Shown here piece after piece: positions 18,465-28,677 of a stretch of 64,000 nt of DNA. This stretch comes from Bacteroidota bacterium (lineage in GTDB: Bacteria; Bacteroidota; Bacteroidia; JAHEXY01), in assembly GCA_023251875.1 (NCBI GenBank), contig JAHEXY010000013.1, positions 57,745 to 121,744 of the forward strand, given 5' to 3'. The position numbers and the translations under genes are program-made. The notes under the pieces were generated by a model. It was not told where the DNA came from, made no database searches, and was given only the letters and a program-made list of their open reading frames with translations. The stretch's first letter is position 1; each line of letters starts with the position of its first letter.

Positions 18465-19481
18465 TTAAGTCAGTTCTTGATAGGTTTTTTTCCTTTTTAA
18501 ATAATATTCGAGAATAAGCATGCCCTTATAATTAGCTGTTTTATTAGGATGTAAAGATTGTTGTTGTAAGACAGTTCTTTTTTGGCGAAGCTGAGGCAAT
18601 TCATTAAAAAAAGCGCGATGGGCTTTAATAATGGCGATACAATTTTTTAATTGAAACGAAAGGATGAATTTTAATCCGGCAATTCCATCAAGAAAAAGGC
18701 GTAGATACAGAATTCTAAATAGCTTTTCTTCGGTGACATTTTTATAGATGGTATATAAATTATTTCTGAAATTTAGAAAGGTTTTATGAGGATTAGATTT
18801 ATGTAAAGTACCTCCACCAACATGATAAACAGTTGATTCATGGCAATACATAATTTTATAACCTGTGTTTTTTATACGCCAACATAAATCAACTTCTTCC
18901 ATGTGGGCAAAAAAATCTTCATCAAATCCATTAAAACTTTTAAATACATCTGCACGAATAAACATACAAGCACCACTTGCCCAAAATATCTCAGAGGCCT
19001 TATTGTATTGCCCATTATCTTCTTCAATGGTATCAAATAATCTTCCTTTGCAAAAGGTATATCCAAAATCATCCATCATGCCTCCCGCTGCTCCTGCATA
19101 TTCAAAATGAGATTTTTTATTGTAGTCTTTAATTTTGGGTTGGCAAGCAGCAATTAAATTACTTTGTTTCATTAAGTCAATAACGGGCCTTATCCAGTTT
19201 GCGGTAACTTCTACATCAGAGTTGAGGAGAACAAAATATTCAGCATCTATATTTTTTAAACCTTGGTTATAGCCTCCGGCAAATCCATGGTTTTTGTTGT
19301 TAATAATAACCTTTATGCTAGGATATTTTTGTTGGAGAAATGCAATAGAGTCATCAGTTGATCCATTATCAATTACATAAATAGCTGCATCATTAGATGA
19401 ATGTTGTAGTACAGATGGAAGAAATTGTTCTAAAAACTTTTTTCCATTCCAATTCAATATAGCAACGGCAACTTTATTCAT
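18465..19481 (-). CDS. Glycosyltransferase family 2
   Basis: A 338-aa GT-A fold enzyme. It has AILNWNGKKFLEQFLPSVL at the N-terminus, nucleotide-binding DNGSTDDS (38-45), the DXD-like LLNSDVEV (85-92), and a FWASGACMF acceptor-loop region. A catalytic-base segment FFAHMEEVDLCWRIKNTGY follows. This is the rhamnosyltransferase-like GT2 subgroup, cytoplasmic, using nucleotide sugars to build surface glycans. A C-terminal region of about 90 residues with amphipathic helices may contact the membrane. It is the upstream gene of a pair with the ICMT-like methyltransferase. The sugar and acceptor are unknown. Confidence 0.9.
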   Translation of the reverse strand: MNKVAVAILNWNGKKFLEQFLPSVLQHSSNDAAIYVIDNGSTDDSIAFLQQKYPSIKVIINNKNHGFAGGYNQGLKNIDAEYFVLLNSDVEVTANWIRPVIDLMKQSNLIAACQPKIKDYNKKSHFEYAGAAGGMMDDFGYTFCKGRLFDTIEEDNGQYNKASEIFWASGACMFIRADVFKSFNGFDEDFFAHMEEVDLCWRIKNTGYKIMYCHESTVYHVGGGTLHKSNPHKTFLNFRNNLYTIYKNVTEEKLFRILYLRLFLDGIAGLKFILSFQLKNCIAIIKAHRAFFNELPQLRQKRTVLQQQSLHPNKTANYKGMLILEYYLKRKKTYQELT

Positions 19482-19699
19482 TTGATAAAATTATACAATG
19501 GCAAATGTAAAGATTGTTTAAATATAAAATATTTGCATAAAAATTATGTCGGATGTAATTGTATTGAGATTGTATTTGTTTTGATAACCAGTGTTGTATG
19601 CGTTAAATAGCGGCTATATCTATAAAAACACATTGGACAATGATCATAAGATATATTTTTTTGATGTAGCTGTTTCGAATACTTTGCAGAAAAAAGCTT

Positions 19700-21310
19700 A
19701 TGCAAATACATAGATTGATTCTCATAGTCCTTGGTTCATTATTATCACAAATAAGCATTGCCCAAACTGGTTTTGATACTTATGTTCCATCATCAAGTGC
19801 CGGTACAACCGGTTTAGCAGTTCATATTGAAACGCCAAGTAAAGAAAGGTATGGGCAACAATGTGGAGCTCCTATTGTAACCTGTTTTGTAGGAGGAGAT
19901 AATCCTGATCAGATTCAGGCTTCTGATTTTAAAAATGTAAATTTTGCTTCCCAAGGTTTTATAAAAGTAGCTTTCAACTATCCTGGCGGTGGAACTTTGC
20001 CTCAAATAAGTGGTGGTACTTATGATAGCAGAGGGCCTAATTGCATACAGGCTGCGTATGATGCATTGCGCTTTTTAACCGGACAAATTGCAGATAACAA
20101 TGGAAAATTTTTGGCTGATTTAATAGCTCCCATTATTCCTGATTATGATAATGTGGGTATTATAGCAAATTCTAATGGAGGAAACATGTCATTAATTGTA
20201 AGTGGTAAATATGGAGATAAACTCTCGGGATTAAAATGGATAGTAAATTGGGAATCTCCTATTGGCGATGGCCATTATACGCTTGATAAGGGAAGCTCCA
20301 TAAATGGAGAAAATTTAGCATACGATACACTTACCAATACATTTGATTTTAGTAAGCTTCGTTATAGTAGTGATGTGGTAGCTTCATACAGTAATTTTAT
20401 TTCGTTAAAAGGGGGTTTTTATTTTGATAATGACAATGATAATAAATATAAGTCAGGAGGAGCTGATTATGGATTAACAGGTATGTTGTATTCTCCTTTT
20501 GGCAATGATATTTCTTATTATTCAGAAACTATTTTACATGCGGCAGATTCATTGGGAATAATACCTAATAATGTTGCTCATTTACCATCAATAAGCGATG
20601 ATCGTAATTTTTGGTTAATTAGAAATGGATCTTATTATTTAGACAGTGTTGTAATGAGAAAACCTGATTTATTTTTTATGCTGTTAGGATCAGTTGAAGA
20701 TCACATGCAAGGAGAGCCCAACCACCCTCATTTAATTGCTCAGTATGAGCCTTTACGCAAAATGGGCTTAAAATTTGTTCGCCTAAACCCTGACAAATCA
20801 TATATTGAAAATGTATCGGGAAAGAAAAATTCGCAAATTGTAGACAATGATGCTTATTTATCCTACAATTATACGTCAATTAAATTAGCGGTTGAGCCGG
20901 AAGCCATATCTTATAACGATTTTGTAATTGCAGGAGCCTGCGAAGCAGCAGATAGGGTATTGAATGACAATACTTCTGCAAATTTGAGTACTGTGTTACC
21001 AACTCAATGTGTGCCTGTTGTTACAGGTATTCAAGATATTGTTTTAGAAAGTTCAAATATTAAGTTCTTTCCAAATCCGGTGCAATTAAATGAAACTTTG
21101 CATATTCAAATTGATGGTGATGTAAATGCATTGGTAAATATTAAAATGTATGATGTATTAGGAAAAATTGAATTAATGCGGTCAAATTTAGTTGTAGATC
21201 AAGATGGCAATCTTTCTATTTTTACTATTAATCTTGAGCCAGGCACCTATTTTGTTCAATTACAAATTGGAGAAAAGATTGAGAATTCAACTTTGGTTAT
21301 AAGTAAATAG
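19700..21310 (+). CDS. Secreted serine-hydrolase-like protein with T9SS sorting domain
   Basis: A 536-aa protein with a signal peptide (residues 1-21, ending SIAQ). The central domain resembles an alpha/beta hydrolase: a strand-turn region near VAFNYPGGGTLPQISGG, then NVGIIANSNGGNMSLIVSGK, whose N-S-N-G-G is a plausible nucleophile elbow. A later LLGSVEDHMQGEPNHP could carry the acid and histidine. The last 85 residues are a type A T9SS sorting domain (VLESSNIKFFPNPVQ ... GTYFVQLQIGEKIENSTLVISK), so the protein should be exported by type IX secretion and attached to or released from the cell surface. The substrate is unknown; esterase or peptidase activity is inference. Confidence 0.8.
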   Translation: MQIHRLILIVLGSLLSQISIAQTGFDTYVPSSSAGTTGLAVHIETPSKERYGQQCGAPIVTCFVGGDNPDQIQASDFKNVNFASQGFIKVAFNYPGGGTLPQISGGTYDSRGPNCIQAAYDALRFLTGQIADNNGKFLADLIAPIIPDYDNVGIIANSNGGNMSLIVSGKYGDKLSGLKWIVNWESPIGDGHYTLDKGSSINGENLAYDTLTNTFDFSKLRYSSDVVASYSNFISLKGGFYFDNDNDNKYKSGGADYGLTGMLYSPFGNDISYYSETILHAADSLGIIPNNVAHLPSISDDRNFWLIRNGSYYLDSVVMRKPDLFFMLLGSVEDHMQGEPNHPHLIAQYEPLRKMGLKFVRLNPDKSYIENVSGKKNSQIVDNDAYLSYNYTSIKLAVEPEAISYNDFVIAGACEAADRVLNDNTSANLSTVLPTQCVPVVTGIQDIVLESSNIKFFPNPVQLNETLHIQIDGDVNALVNIKMYDVLGKIELMRSNLVVDQDGNLSIFTINLEPGTYFVQLQIGEKIENSTLVISK

Positions 21311-21335
21311 TTATGGATAATAAAAATAATGGCTT

Positions 21336-23043
<1,708 letters not shown>

Positions 23044-23048
23044 CACTA

Positions 23049-23972
23049 ATGAAAAAGTGGCATTTAAAAGCAATTGTACAAAAAACCATATCTTATCTTC
23101 CATACAGTAGTAAGGTTAATTTTCTATTTCAAAAATACGTAACCAAGGGTGTTTATTTAACGGATGACTATTTTTATGATCGGCTAGAACATGCTTCAAA
23201 TCATATAAAAGGATATGCGGATTTATCGGATAACAAAAAACTAAATACTACGCTAGAATTAGGAACGGGTTGGTATCCCGTTGTTCCCATTTGCATGTAT
23301 TTATGTGGGGCCGAAAAAATATACACGGTTGATCTTACTTTACTTACCAATAAAGCCCAAATTCTAACCACAATTGAAAAGTTTATTGAATGTGAAGATC
23401 AAAAAAAAATAGAACAATACATTCCCTTTTTGTCTGAACGATTTCAAAGTTTAGAATCAATTTTAAAGAACAAAGAAGTTATTACGCTTAATCAAATATT
23501 GGAGAAATTACATCTCAACTATTTGGTTCAAGATGCAAGAAAATTAAGTTTACAAAATGGTTCTATTGATTTGATTACATCTAACAATACATTTGAACAT
23601 GTATATCCATTCATTTTAAAAGATATTTTAAAAGAATTTAAACGCATTGCCAGGGCAGGAGGGCTGATGTCACATTTTATTGATATGTCAGATCATTTTG
23701 CTCATTTTGATAAATCCATTACCATTTATAATTATTTGCAATTTTCAGAAAAACAATGGCAATTGATTGATAATACTGTGCAACCTCAAAATCGTTTGCG
23801 AATTACGGATTATAAAAAAATATATGCAGATTTAGTAATACTAATTACTAGAGAAGAATATCGTGAGGGAAATTTAAAAGAATTAAATAGTATTAAATTA
23901 AACGAATCATTTTTGAAAATTCCGAATACAGAAATTGCTAAAAGCCACTGCCATTTTTATTCTAAAATGTAG
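23049..23972 (+). CDS. Class I SAM-dependent methyltransferase
   Basis: A 307-aa soluble protein with a Rossmann methyltransferase domain. Motif I is TLELGTGWYPVVPI (68-81), an acidic residue follows at the next strand (IYTVDLTLL), then VQDARKLSLQNGSIDLITSNNTFEHVYP, the motif II/III region with the Methyltransf_11-type D-x-I-x-S-N-N. About 65 residues precede the domain and the C-terminal third is variable. The substrate cannot be predicted. The frame opens at 23013, but the promoter at 23036-23043 lies within that extension, so ATG 23049 is used as the start. It is divergent from the ABC-F gene with fully overlapping promoter regions. Confidence 0.82.
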   Translation: MKKWHLKAIVQKTISYLPYSSKVNFLFQKYVTKGVYLTDDYFYDRLEHASNHIKGYADLSDNKKLNTTLELGTGWYPVVPICMYLCGAEKIYTVDLTLLTNKAQILTTIEKFIECEDQKKIEQYIPFLSERFQSLESILKNKEVITLNQILEKLHLNYLVQDARKLSLQNGSIDLITSNNTFEHVYPFILKDILKEFKRIARAGGLMSHFIDMSDHFAHFDKSITIYNYLQFSEKQWQLIDNTVQPQNRLRITDYKKIYADLVILITREEYREGNLKELNSIKLNESFLKIPNTEIAKSHCHFYSKM

Positions 23973-24106
23973 GGCTGAGTTAGAGATTTTAGCAACATTT
24001 TTTCTTCTCCTGCATTGATGGGCATTTTACTGAACCGAAAGAACAATAAACACAACAATCATCCCTCTTCTTTTTCACCTCATACAATTAGTTTAGAAAT
24101 ATTCTA

Positions 24107-24126
24107 AATACCGTTTTCCCGGTATT
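24107..24126 (+). terminator. Weak terminator-like hairpin
   Basis: AATACCG (24107-24113) pairs with CGGTATT (24120-24126) around a 6-nt loop, about 135 bases after the methyltransferase stop, followed by an A-rich then T-rich stretch. The rest of this 200-base gap shows nothing recognisable except the repeat at 24179. Confidence 0.3.
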
Positions 24127-24178
24127 GTGAAAAATATTTTTCTTCTATTCCTTTGTTCCTGAAAAATTCTAATACAAA

Positions 24179-24277
24179 TATATGGGTAGTTCTAAAAATT
24201 ACAATTTATGTCTCTCTCAAAGAGAGGGCTTAAGGGAGAGGAAGCAAAAAAAATCAATTCTTAGAACTGCCCATATA
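24179..24277. repeat. ~99-bp palindromic repeat, copy C (inverted)
   Basis: The ends TATATGGGTAGTTCTAAAAA (from 24179) and the complement of 24256-24277 match at 20 of 22 positions. The core TCTCTCAAAGAGAGGGCTTA followed by GGGAGAGG is the complement-orientation version of copies A and B. It abuts the start of the TonB receptor gene (ATG 24284), so it lies in that gene's 5' leader. Confidence 0.65.
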
Positions 24278-24283
24278 TATAAC

Positions 24284-26464
24284 ATGAGTAAAACAATTAT
24301 CTTTTCCATTTCATTTTTATTTTTTACTTCCATTTGTAAATCGCAAATTTCTGATTCTACGAATATATTAAAAGAAGTGGTTATTGAAACATACAAAGCC
24401 ATGAATGGTATAGGAAGAATGAAAGACGATGATGGACAAATAATATATACAGGAAAGAAAAATGAAGTGCTCGTCATTGATAGTTTAGACGCAAATAAAG
24501 CCATCAATAACACACGTCAAATTATTGGGAGAATTCCAGGTTTGAATATTATCGAAACCGAAAGTGGAGGCTTTACTGCAAATGGAATTGCTTTTCGCGG
24601 ATTAAATCCTTATCAAAGCATTGAAACCAATACGCGCCAAAATGGATACAATGTTTCAGCAGATATTTTCGGATACAACGAAGCGTATTATTTGCCACCC
24701 ATGGAAGCTGTAAAGAGCATTACATTTTTACATGGAGCATCATCGTTGGCTTTTGGTCCGCAAATTGGCGGTATGATTAATTATGAATTAAAAGAGGGTT
24801 CAAATAAACCAATTGAAGGTACATCGTCTGAAACTGTTGGTAGTTATAATATGTTTAACAGTTTTACATCTATAGGCGGTACTATAAAAAAAATAAATTA
24901 TTATGGATTTATACAATACAGATATTTTGAAGGATGGAGAAGTAATTCAGAGCAAAGGCAATTATCGGGTTTTGTAGGTATAAAATACAATCCTAATGAA
25001 AATATTCAAATTGGAATTGAATATACCACACTTAGAAACACAATCAGAATGCCTGGAGGTTTAACGGATTCTCTTTTTAATGCCGATCCAAAACAATCTT
25101 TGCGTTCCCGCAATTGGCTTCAAAGTCCTTGGAATATTTTGGCTGCAAATATCAGTTACAAAATAAATGATAATTCTTCATTCAATTTTAAATCTTCGTT
25201 TCTATATAGCGAGCGTGATTTAGTTTGGAGAAATGAAGATGGCGGCCCTGGAGTATTAGATTCTATTACGCCTGATCTCGCTTATGTTGCACGTGAAGTA
25301 GAACACGAATATTTTAGGAGTATTACAAATGAATTTCGTTTTCTTACTAATTATAATTTTGCTCAACAGAAGCAAACCTTATCTATTGGCATTCGCTATG
25401 CTTATTCTTTTCTTAAACGACAACATGGAGCAGATGGTACCACAGGAAGCGATTTGGATTATACCACCACTTCGGGTTGGGGCGGCAATATGAATTTTTA
25501 TAATACCAATATTGCTCCATTTATTGAAAACACTTTTAGGCTTGGAAAATGTTTTAGTATAACACCGGGGCTCCGTTATGAATATTTGAGTAGTATTGCT
25601 GATGGTTACGATGAAAATGAAGAAGAAGACAGCACTAATCCTTATGTGATTTCTGATATGCAAAAATGCAGCCGTTCATTTTTAATAGGGGGAGTAGGAT
25701 TACAATTTAAAACTTCTGAAGCAACAAATATTTATTCAAACCTTAGCCAAAGCTATCGCCCTATTTCTTACGCTGAATTAACGCCATTTGGCACCATTGC
25801 TAAAATTGATCCCAATCTCAAAGATGCAAGCGCAGACAATATTGATATGGGATATAGAGGTAGTATAAAGCATATTTTAAATTTTGATTTGGGATTATTT
25901 TACATCAATTATAAAAATAAGATTGGAACCATTTACAAAACAGACACTGTAACTTATGCCTTTAGAACCAATACAGGAAATGCCGAACACAAAGGTATAG
26001 AAACGTATATTGAATTAAATATTTTAGATGGATTGATTTATACCCATAAATTTGGCAAGTTGAGTATATACAATTCTTATGCTTTTGTTGATGCTCATTA
26101 TATTTCCGGAGAATTTGCCGGCAATGAGGTAGAATATGCTCCCAAAAATATTGAACGTATTGGCCTAAATTATAAATACAATTATTTTTCATTCAACATT
26201 CAATATTCCTATACAGCTTCTTCTTTTGGTGATGCCGGCAACACAAAGTTTGCTGAAGATGCACTTTCTGGAATTATCCCATCCTATCAACTTATTGATA
26301 TTTCTTCTTCATACAGAATTAAAGAAAAATATCAATTAAGATTGGGAGTAAATAACTTAAGAGATGAAAAATATTTTACACTGAGAACTACAGAATATCC
26401 CGGTCCGGGTATTATTCCATCTATTGGAAGAATGATTTATTTTGGAATATCGGCAACATTTTAA
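24284..26464 (+). CDS. TonB-dependent receptor (FecA-like)
   Basis: A 726-aa outer-membrane receptor. ATG 24284 is chosen because it directly precedes the signal peptide (KTIIFSISFLFFTSICKSQ); the longer frame from 24182 merely reads through the palindromic repeat. A TonB-box-like ILKEVVIET lies at about residues 27-35. The plug domain has RQIIGRIPGLNIIETESGG, GIAFRGLNPYQS and FLHGASSLAFGPQIGGMINY. The barrel ends with a terminal aromatic residue (ISATF). It has no CarboxypepD_reg domain and no extra signalling domain. The layout resembles ferric-citrate or siderophore receptors such as FecA, but the ligand is inferred only from family similarity. No TonB or periplasmic binding genes are nearby. 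Confidence 0.88.
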   Translation: MSKTIIFSISFLFFTSICKSQISDSTNILKEVVIETYKAMNGIGRMKDDDGQIIYTGKKNEVLVIDSLDANKAINNTRQIIGRIPGLNIIETESGGFTANGIAFRGLNPYQSIETNTRQNGYNVSADIFGYNEAYYLPPMEAVKSITFLHGASSLAFGPQIGGMINYELKEGSNKPIEGTSSETVGSYNMFNSFTSIGGTIKKINYYGFIQYRYFEGWRSNSEQRQLSGFVGIKYNPNENIQIGIEYTTLRNTIRMPGGLTDSLFNADPKQSLRSRNWLQSPWNILAANISYKINDNSSFNFKSSFLYSERDLVWRNEDGGPGVLDSITPDLAYVAREVEHEYFRSITNEFRFLTNYNFAQQKQTLSIGIRYAYSFLKRQHGADGTTGSDLDYTTTSGWGGNMNFYNTNIAPFIENTFRLGKCFSITPGLRYEYLSSIADGYDENEEEDSTNPYVISDMQKCSRSFLIGGVGLQFKTSEATNIYSNLSQSYRPISYAELTPFGTIAKIDPNLKDASADNIDMGYRGSIKHILNFDLGLFYINYKNKIGTIYKTDTVTYAFRTNTGNAEHKGIETYIELNILDGLIYTHKFGKLSIYNSYAFVDAHYISGEFAGNEVEYAPKNIERIGLNYKYNYFSFNIQYSYTASSFGDAGNTKFAEDALSGIIPSYQLIDISSSYRIKEKYQLRLGVNNLRDEKYFTLRTTEYPGPGIIPSIGRMIYFGISATF

Positions 26465-26564
26465 TTTACGTCTAAATAATAATTCTCATTTCAGAAATTT
26501 TTTGCATTGAAAGTTGTATAAGGTTATTAGATGGCAATTTAAATTTAGTATCCCCTAATTTTTG

Positions 26565-26572
26565 TACCTTTG
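26565..26572 (+). promoter_or_regulatory. Helicase gene promoter -7 element
   Basis: TACCTTTG, an exact -7 consensus, lies 35 bases before the TTG start of the DEAD-box helicase gene. Confidence 0.65.
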
Positions 26573-26607
26573 GATTGTAAATTCAAAACATTAAACAATA
26601 AATAATT

Positions 26608-27813
26608 TTGACCTTTCACGATTTTAAGTTACACTCTAGCCTGCTCGAAGCTATAGATTCAATAGGATTTAATACACCTACTCCTATTCAGGAAAAAACA
26701 ATACCTCATATTTTAGAAAACAAAGATTTAATTGCCTGCGCTCAAACGGGTACCGGAAAAACGGCTGCTTATTTATTACCCATTTTAGATAAATTGAGTG
26801 CTCAATCGTCAAACAATATTAACACATTGGTAATTGTTCCAACAAGAGAATTGGCTTTGCAGATCGATCAGCAAGTTCAAGCTTTAGCGTATTTTACTAA
26901 TTCTAGCTCCTATGCTATTTACGGTGGTGGTGATGGAGCTTCATTTGATCTTGAAAAACGTGCCATAAAATCCGGGGTAGATATTGTGATTGCAACTCCC
27001 GGTAGACTTACTTCTCACATTAACCTAGGGTATTTTAATTTTTCTCAACTAAAGCATTTGGTTCTTGACGAAGCTGATAAAATGCTTGAGATGGGCTTTT
27101 ATGAAGATATTATGCGCATTGTTAGTTTTCTGCCTAAACAAAGACAAACGCTTATGTTTTCAGCTACCATGCCGCATAAAATAAGGCAGCTTGCTAAAGA
27201 CATTATGAATAAACCTGAAGAAGTTAGTATCTCTGTTTCTAAACCTGCTGAAAGTATTATTCAAGTTGCTTATTTGGCTTATGATTCACAAAAGCTAGAA
27301 CTTACTAAATCATTGTTGCATGGAAAGAATATGCAAAGTGTTATTATTTTCTCCTCTACCAAGAGTGGTGTAAAAAAATTAGAAGAAGAACTTAGAAAAT
27401 TAGGCCTTACGGCAAAAAGTATTCACTCAGACCTTGAACAACAAGAAAGAGAAAAAGTATTGATAGAATTTAAAAATCGTCAATTTCAAATTTTAGCTGC
27501 TACAGATATTTTATCGAGAGGCATTGATATAAAAGACATTGATTTGGTTATTAATTTTGATGCACCATCAGATGCCGAAGACTATGTTCACCGTATTGGC
27601 AGAACAGGCCGTGCTGAAACTTCAGGGGTTGCCATTACTTTTATTAATGAAAAAGATGTTGAAAAATTTATGAGGATTGAAAAATTTCTTCAAAAAGAAA
27701 TTACCAAAATAGCCCTGCCTTTTGAATTAGGTGAGGGCCCAGAATACATTATAAAAGCAGGATTGAATAAAAGTAAGTTTAGCGGAAAAAGAAGACCATT
27801 TAAACAGAAATAA
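26608..27813 (+). CDS. DEAD-box RNA helicase (RhlE-like)
   Basis: A 401-aa helicase with all motifs: Q motif FNTPTPIQEKTIP (21-33), motif I AQTGTGKT (45-52), PTRELA (78-83), TPGR, motif II DEAD (154-157), SAT (185-187), and motif VI HRIGRTGR (about 331-338). The C-terminal tail is short and basic (KFSGKRRPFKQK), typical of compact RhlE-type enzymes that act in ribosome assembly or RNA turnover. The start is TTG 26608; a stop codon lies three codons upstream and no ATG is available. A TACCTTTG promoter element lies 35 bases before it. Probably co-transcribed with the ABA4-like gene 15 bases downstream. Confidence 0.93.
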   Translation: MTFHDFKLHSSLLEAIDSIGFNTPTPIQEKTIPHILENKDLIACAQTGTGKTAAYLLPILDKLSAQSSNNINTLVIVPTRELALQIDQQVQALAYFTNSSSYAIYGGGDGASFDLEKRAIKSGVDIVIATPGRLTSHINLGYFNFSQLKHLVLDEADKMLEMGFYEDIMRIVSFLPKQRQTLMFSATMPHKIRQLAKDIMNKPEEVSISVSKPAESIIQVAYLAYDSQKLELTKSLLHGKNMQSVIIFSSTKSGVKKLEEELRKLGLTAKSIHSDLEQQEREKVLIEFKNRQFQILAATDILSRGIDIKDIDLVINFDAPSDAEDYVHRIGRTGRAETSGVAITFINEKDVEKFMRIEKFLQKEITKIALPFELGEGPEYIIKAGLNKSKFSGKRRPFKQK

Positions 27814-27828
27814 ATAAAAACCATATAC

Positions 27829-28251
27829 ATGGATATATTATTTCATTTTTCTGCAATTGTAGTTTTGCCCTTTTGGCTCATGATGATATTTTTCCCTCAT
27901 TTACCATTAACTGAAAAAATGGTAAAGTCTCCTTTAATCATTCTTCCCCCAACTATTTGCTATCTTATTTTTTTACTTCCAAATTTTTCGGAAGCAATAT
28001 CTAGTTTTCAGAATCCTTCTCCCACATCACTTGCTAAATTGATGAGCTCAACTTGGAGTGCCAGCTTATTTTGGACATATGCAGGTGCTTTTGATCTATT
28101 TGTTGGTCGTTGGATTTTCTTTGATGCCCGAAAAAAAGGCATTAATCATTGGTTGGTATCGCCAATTTTATTGGTTTGTATATTATTTGGACCTTTGGCT
28201 TTTTCAATATATGCAATTGTTAGAGGCGTAAAAGCAAAAACAACTAGATAA
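27829..28251 (+). CDS. ABA4-like (DUF4281) membrane protein
   Basis: A 140-aa protein with four hydrophobic helices (about 1-22, 34-51, 76-95 and 108-132). It carries the family signature AGAFDLFVGRWIFFDARKKGINHW (about 84-107) and a LLVCILFGPLAFSIY helix. ABA4-like proteins are named after a plant protein needed for neoxanthin formation. The bacterial members' function is unknown, so no carotenoid role is claimed here. Length and topology are normal. It follows the helicase gene closely on the same strand. Confidence 0.8.
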   Translation: MDILFHFSAIVVLPFWLMMIFFPHLPLTEKMVKSPLIILPPTICYLIFLLPNFSEAISSFQNPSPTSLAKLMSSTWSASLFWTYAGAFDLFVGRWIFFDARKKGINHWLVSPILLVCILFGPLAFSIYAIVRGVKAKTTR

Positions 28252-28368
28252 TAAAAAAAAAATTATCATCTAGCTGTTTTATAAGCTATTAATACAGAAA
28301 AAACATGCTTAATGCTCATTATATAAAATCACAAATGCGAGAGATTTTGAAAGAGCCTCTTAAAAGAT

Positions 28369-28551
28369 TTAATCTTCTTTTTTTGCAGCTTTTGATTTTT
28401 TAGCAGCACCTTTTTTCTCAGTTGTTGCTTTTACAGCAGCACCCTCAACGGTAGCAGTTGGGGAATATTTTTTAGCTTTTCTTGGACGGGTTAATCCGTA
28501 TGATCCTTGAAAAATTTTTCCTTTTCTTGATTTTTTGTCTCCTTTTCCCAT
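28369..28551 (-). CDS. 30S ribosomal protein THX with long C-terminal extension
   Basis: A 60-aa very basic protein whose first half (MGKGDKKSRKGKIFQGSYGL) matches ribosomal protein THX (bTHX), the ~26-aa peptide at the top of the 30S head in Thermus, conserved in Bacteroidota as a MGKGDKKSRKGKI-type sequence. Residues about 27-60 are an extra Ala/Lys/Thr-rich tail (VEGAAVKATTEKKGAAKKSK) with no fixed structure expected. It stands alone between a convergent ABA4-like gene and the divergent hutH gene. Confidence 0.85.
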   Translation of the reverse strand: MGKGDKKSRKGKIFQGSYGLTRPRKAKKYSPTATVEGAAVKATTEKKGAAKKSKAAKKED

Positions 28552-28649
28552 TTTAATTAAATATTTAAATATTAAAAATTGTACGAATTATTTTTACAAA
28601 GATAGGAGAATGCTTCTATAAATGCATAAAATACCTCAAGCTAAATTCT

Positions 28650-28657
28650 TATTTTTG
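28650..28657 (+). promoter_or_regulatory. hutH promoter -7 element
   Basis: TATTTTTG fits TANNTTTG and lies 20 bases before the hutH ATG, implying a very short leader. No clear -33 element was seen. Confidence 0.45.
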
Positions 28658-28677
28658 GGTTTATTTAATTTTCTACC

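Noticed and set aside
24182..24283. 34-residue N-terminal extension of the FecA-like receptor
   Set aside because: It is translated from the palindromic repeat, and a perfect signal peptide begins at ATG 24284.
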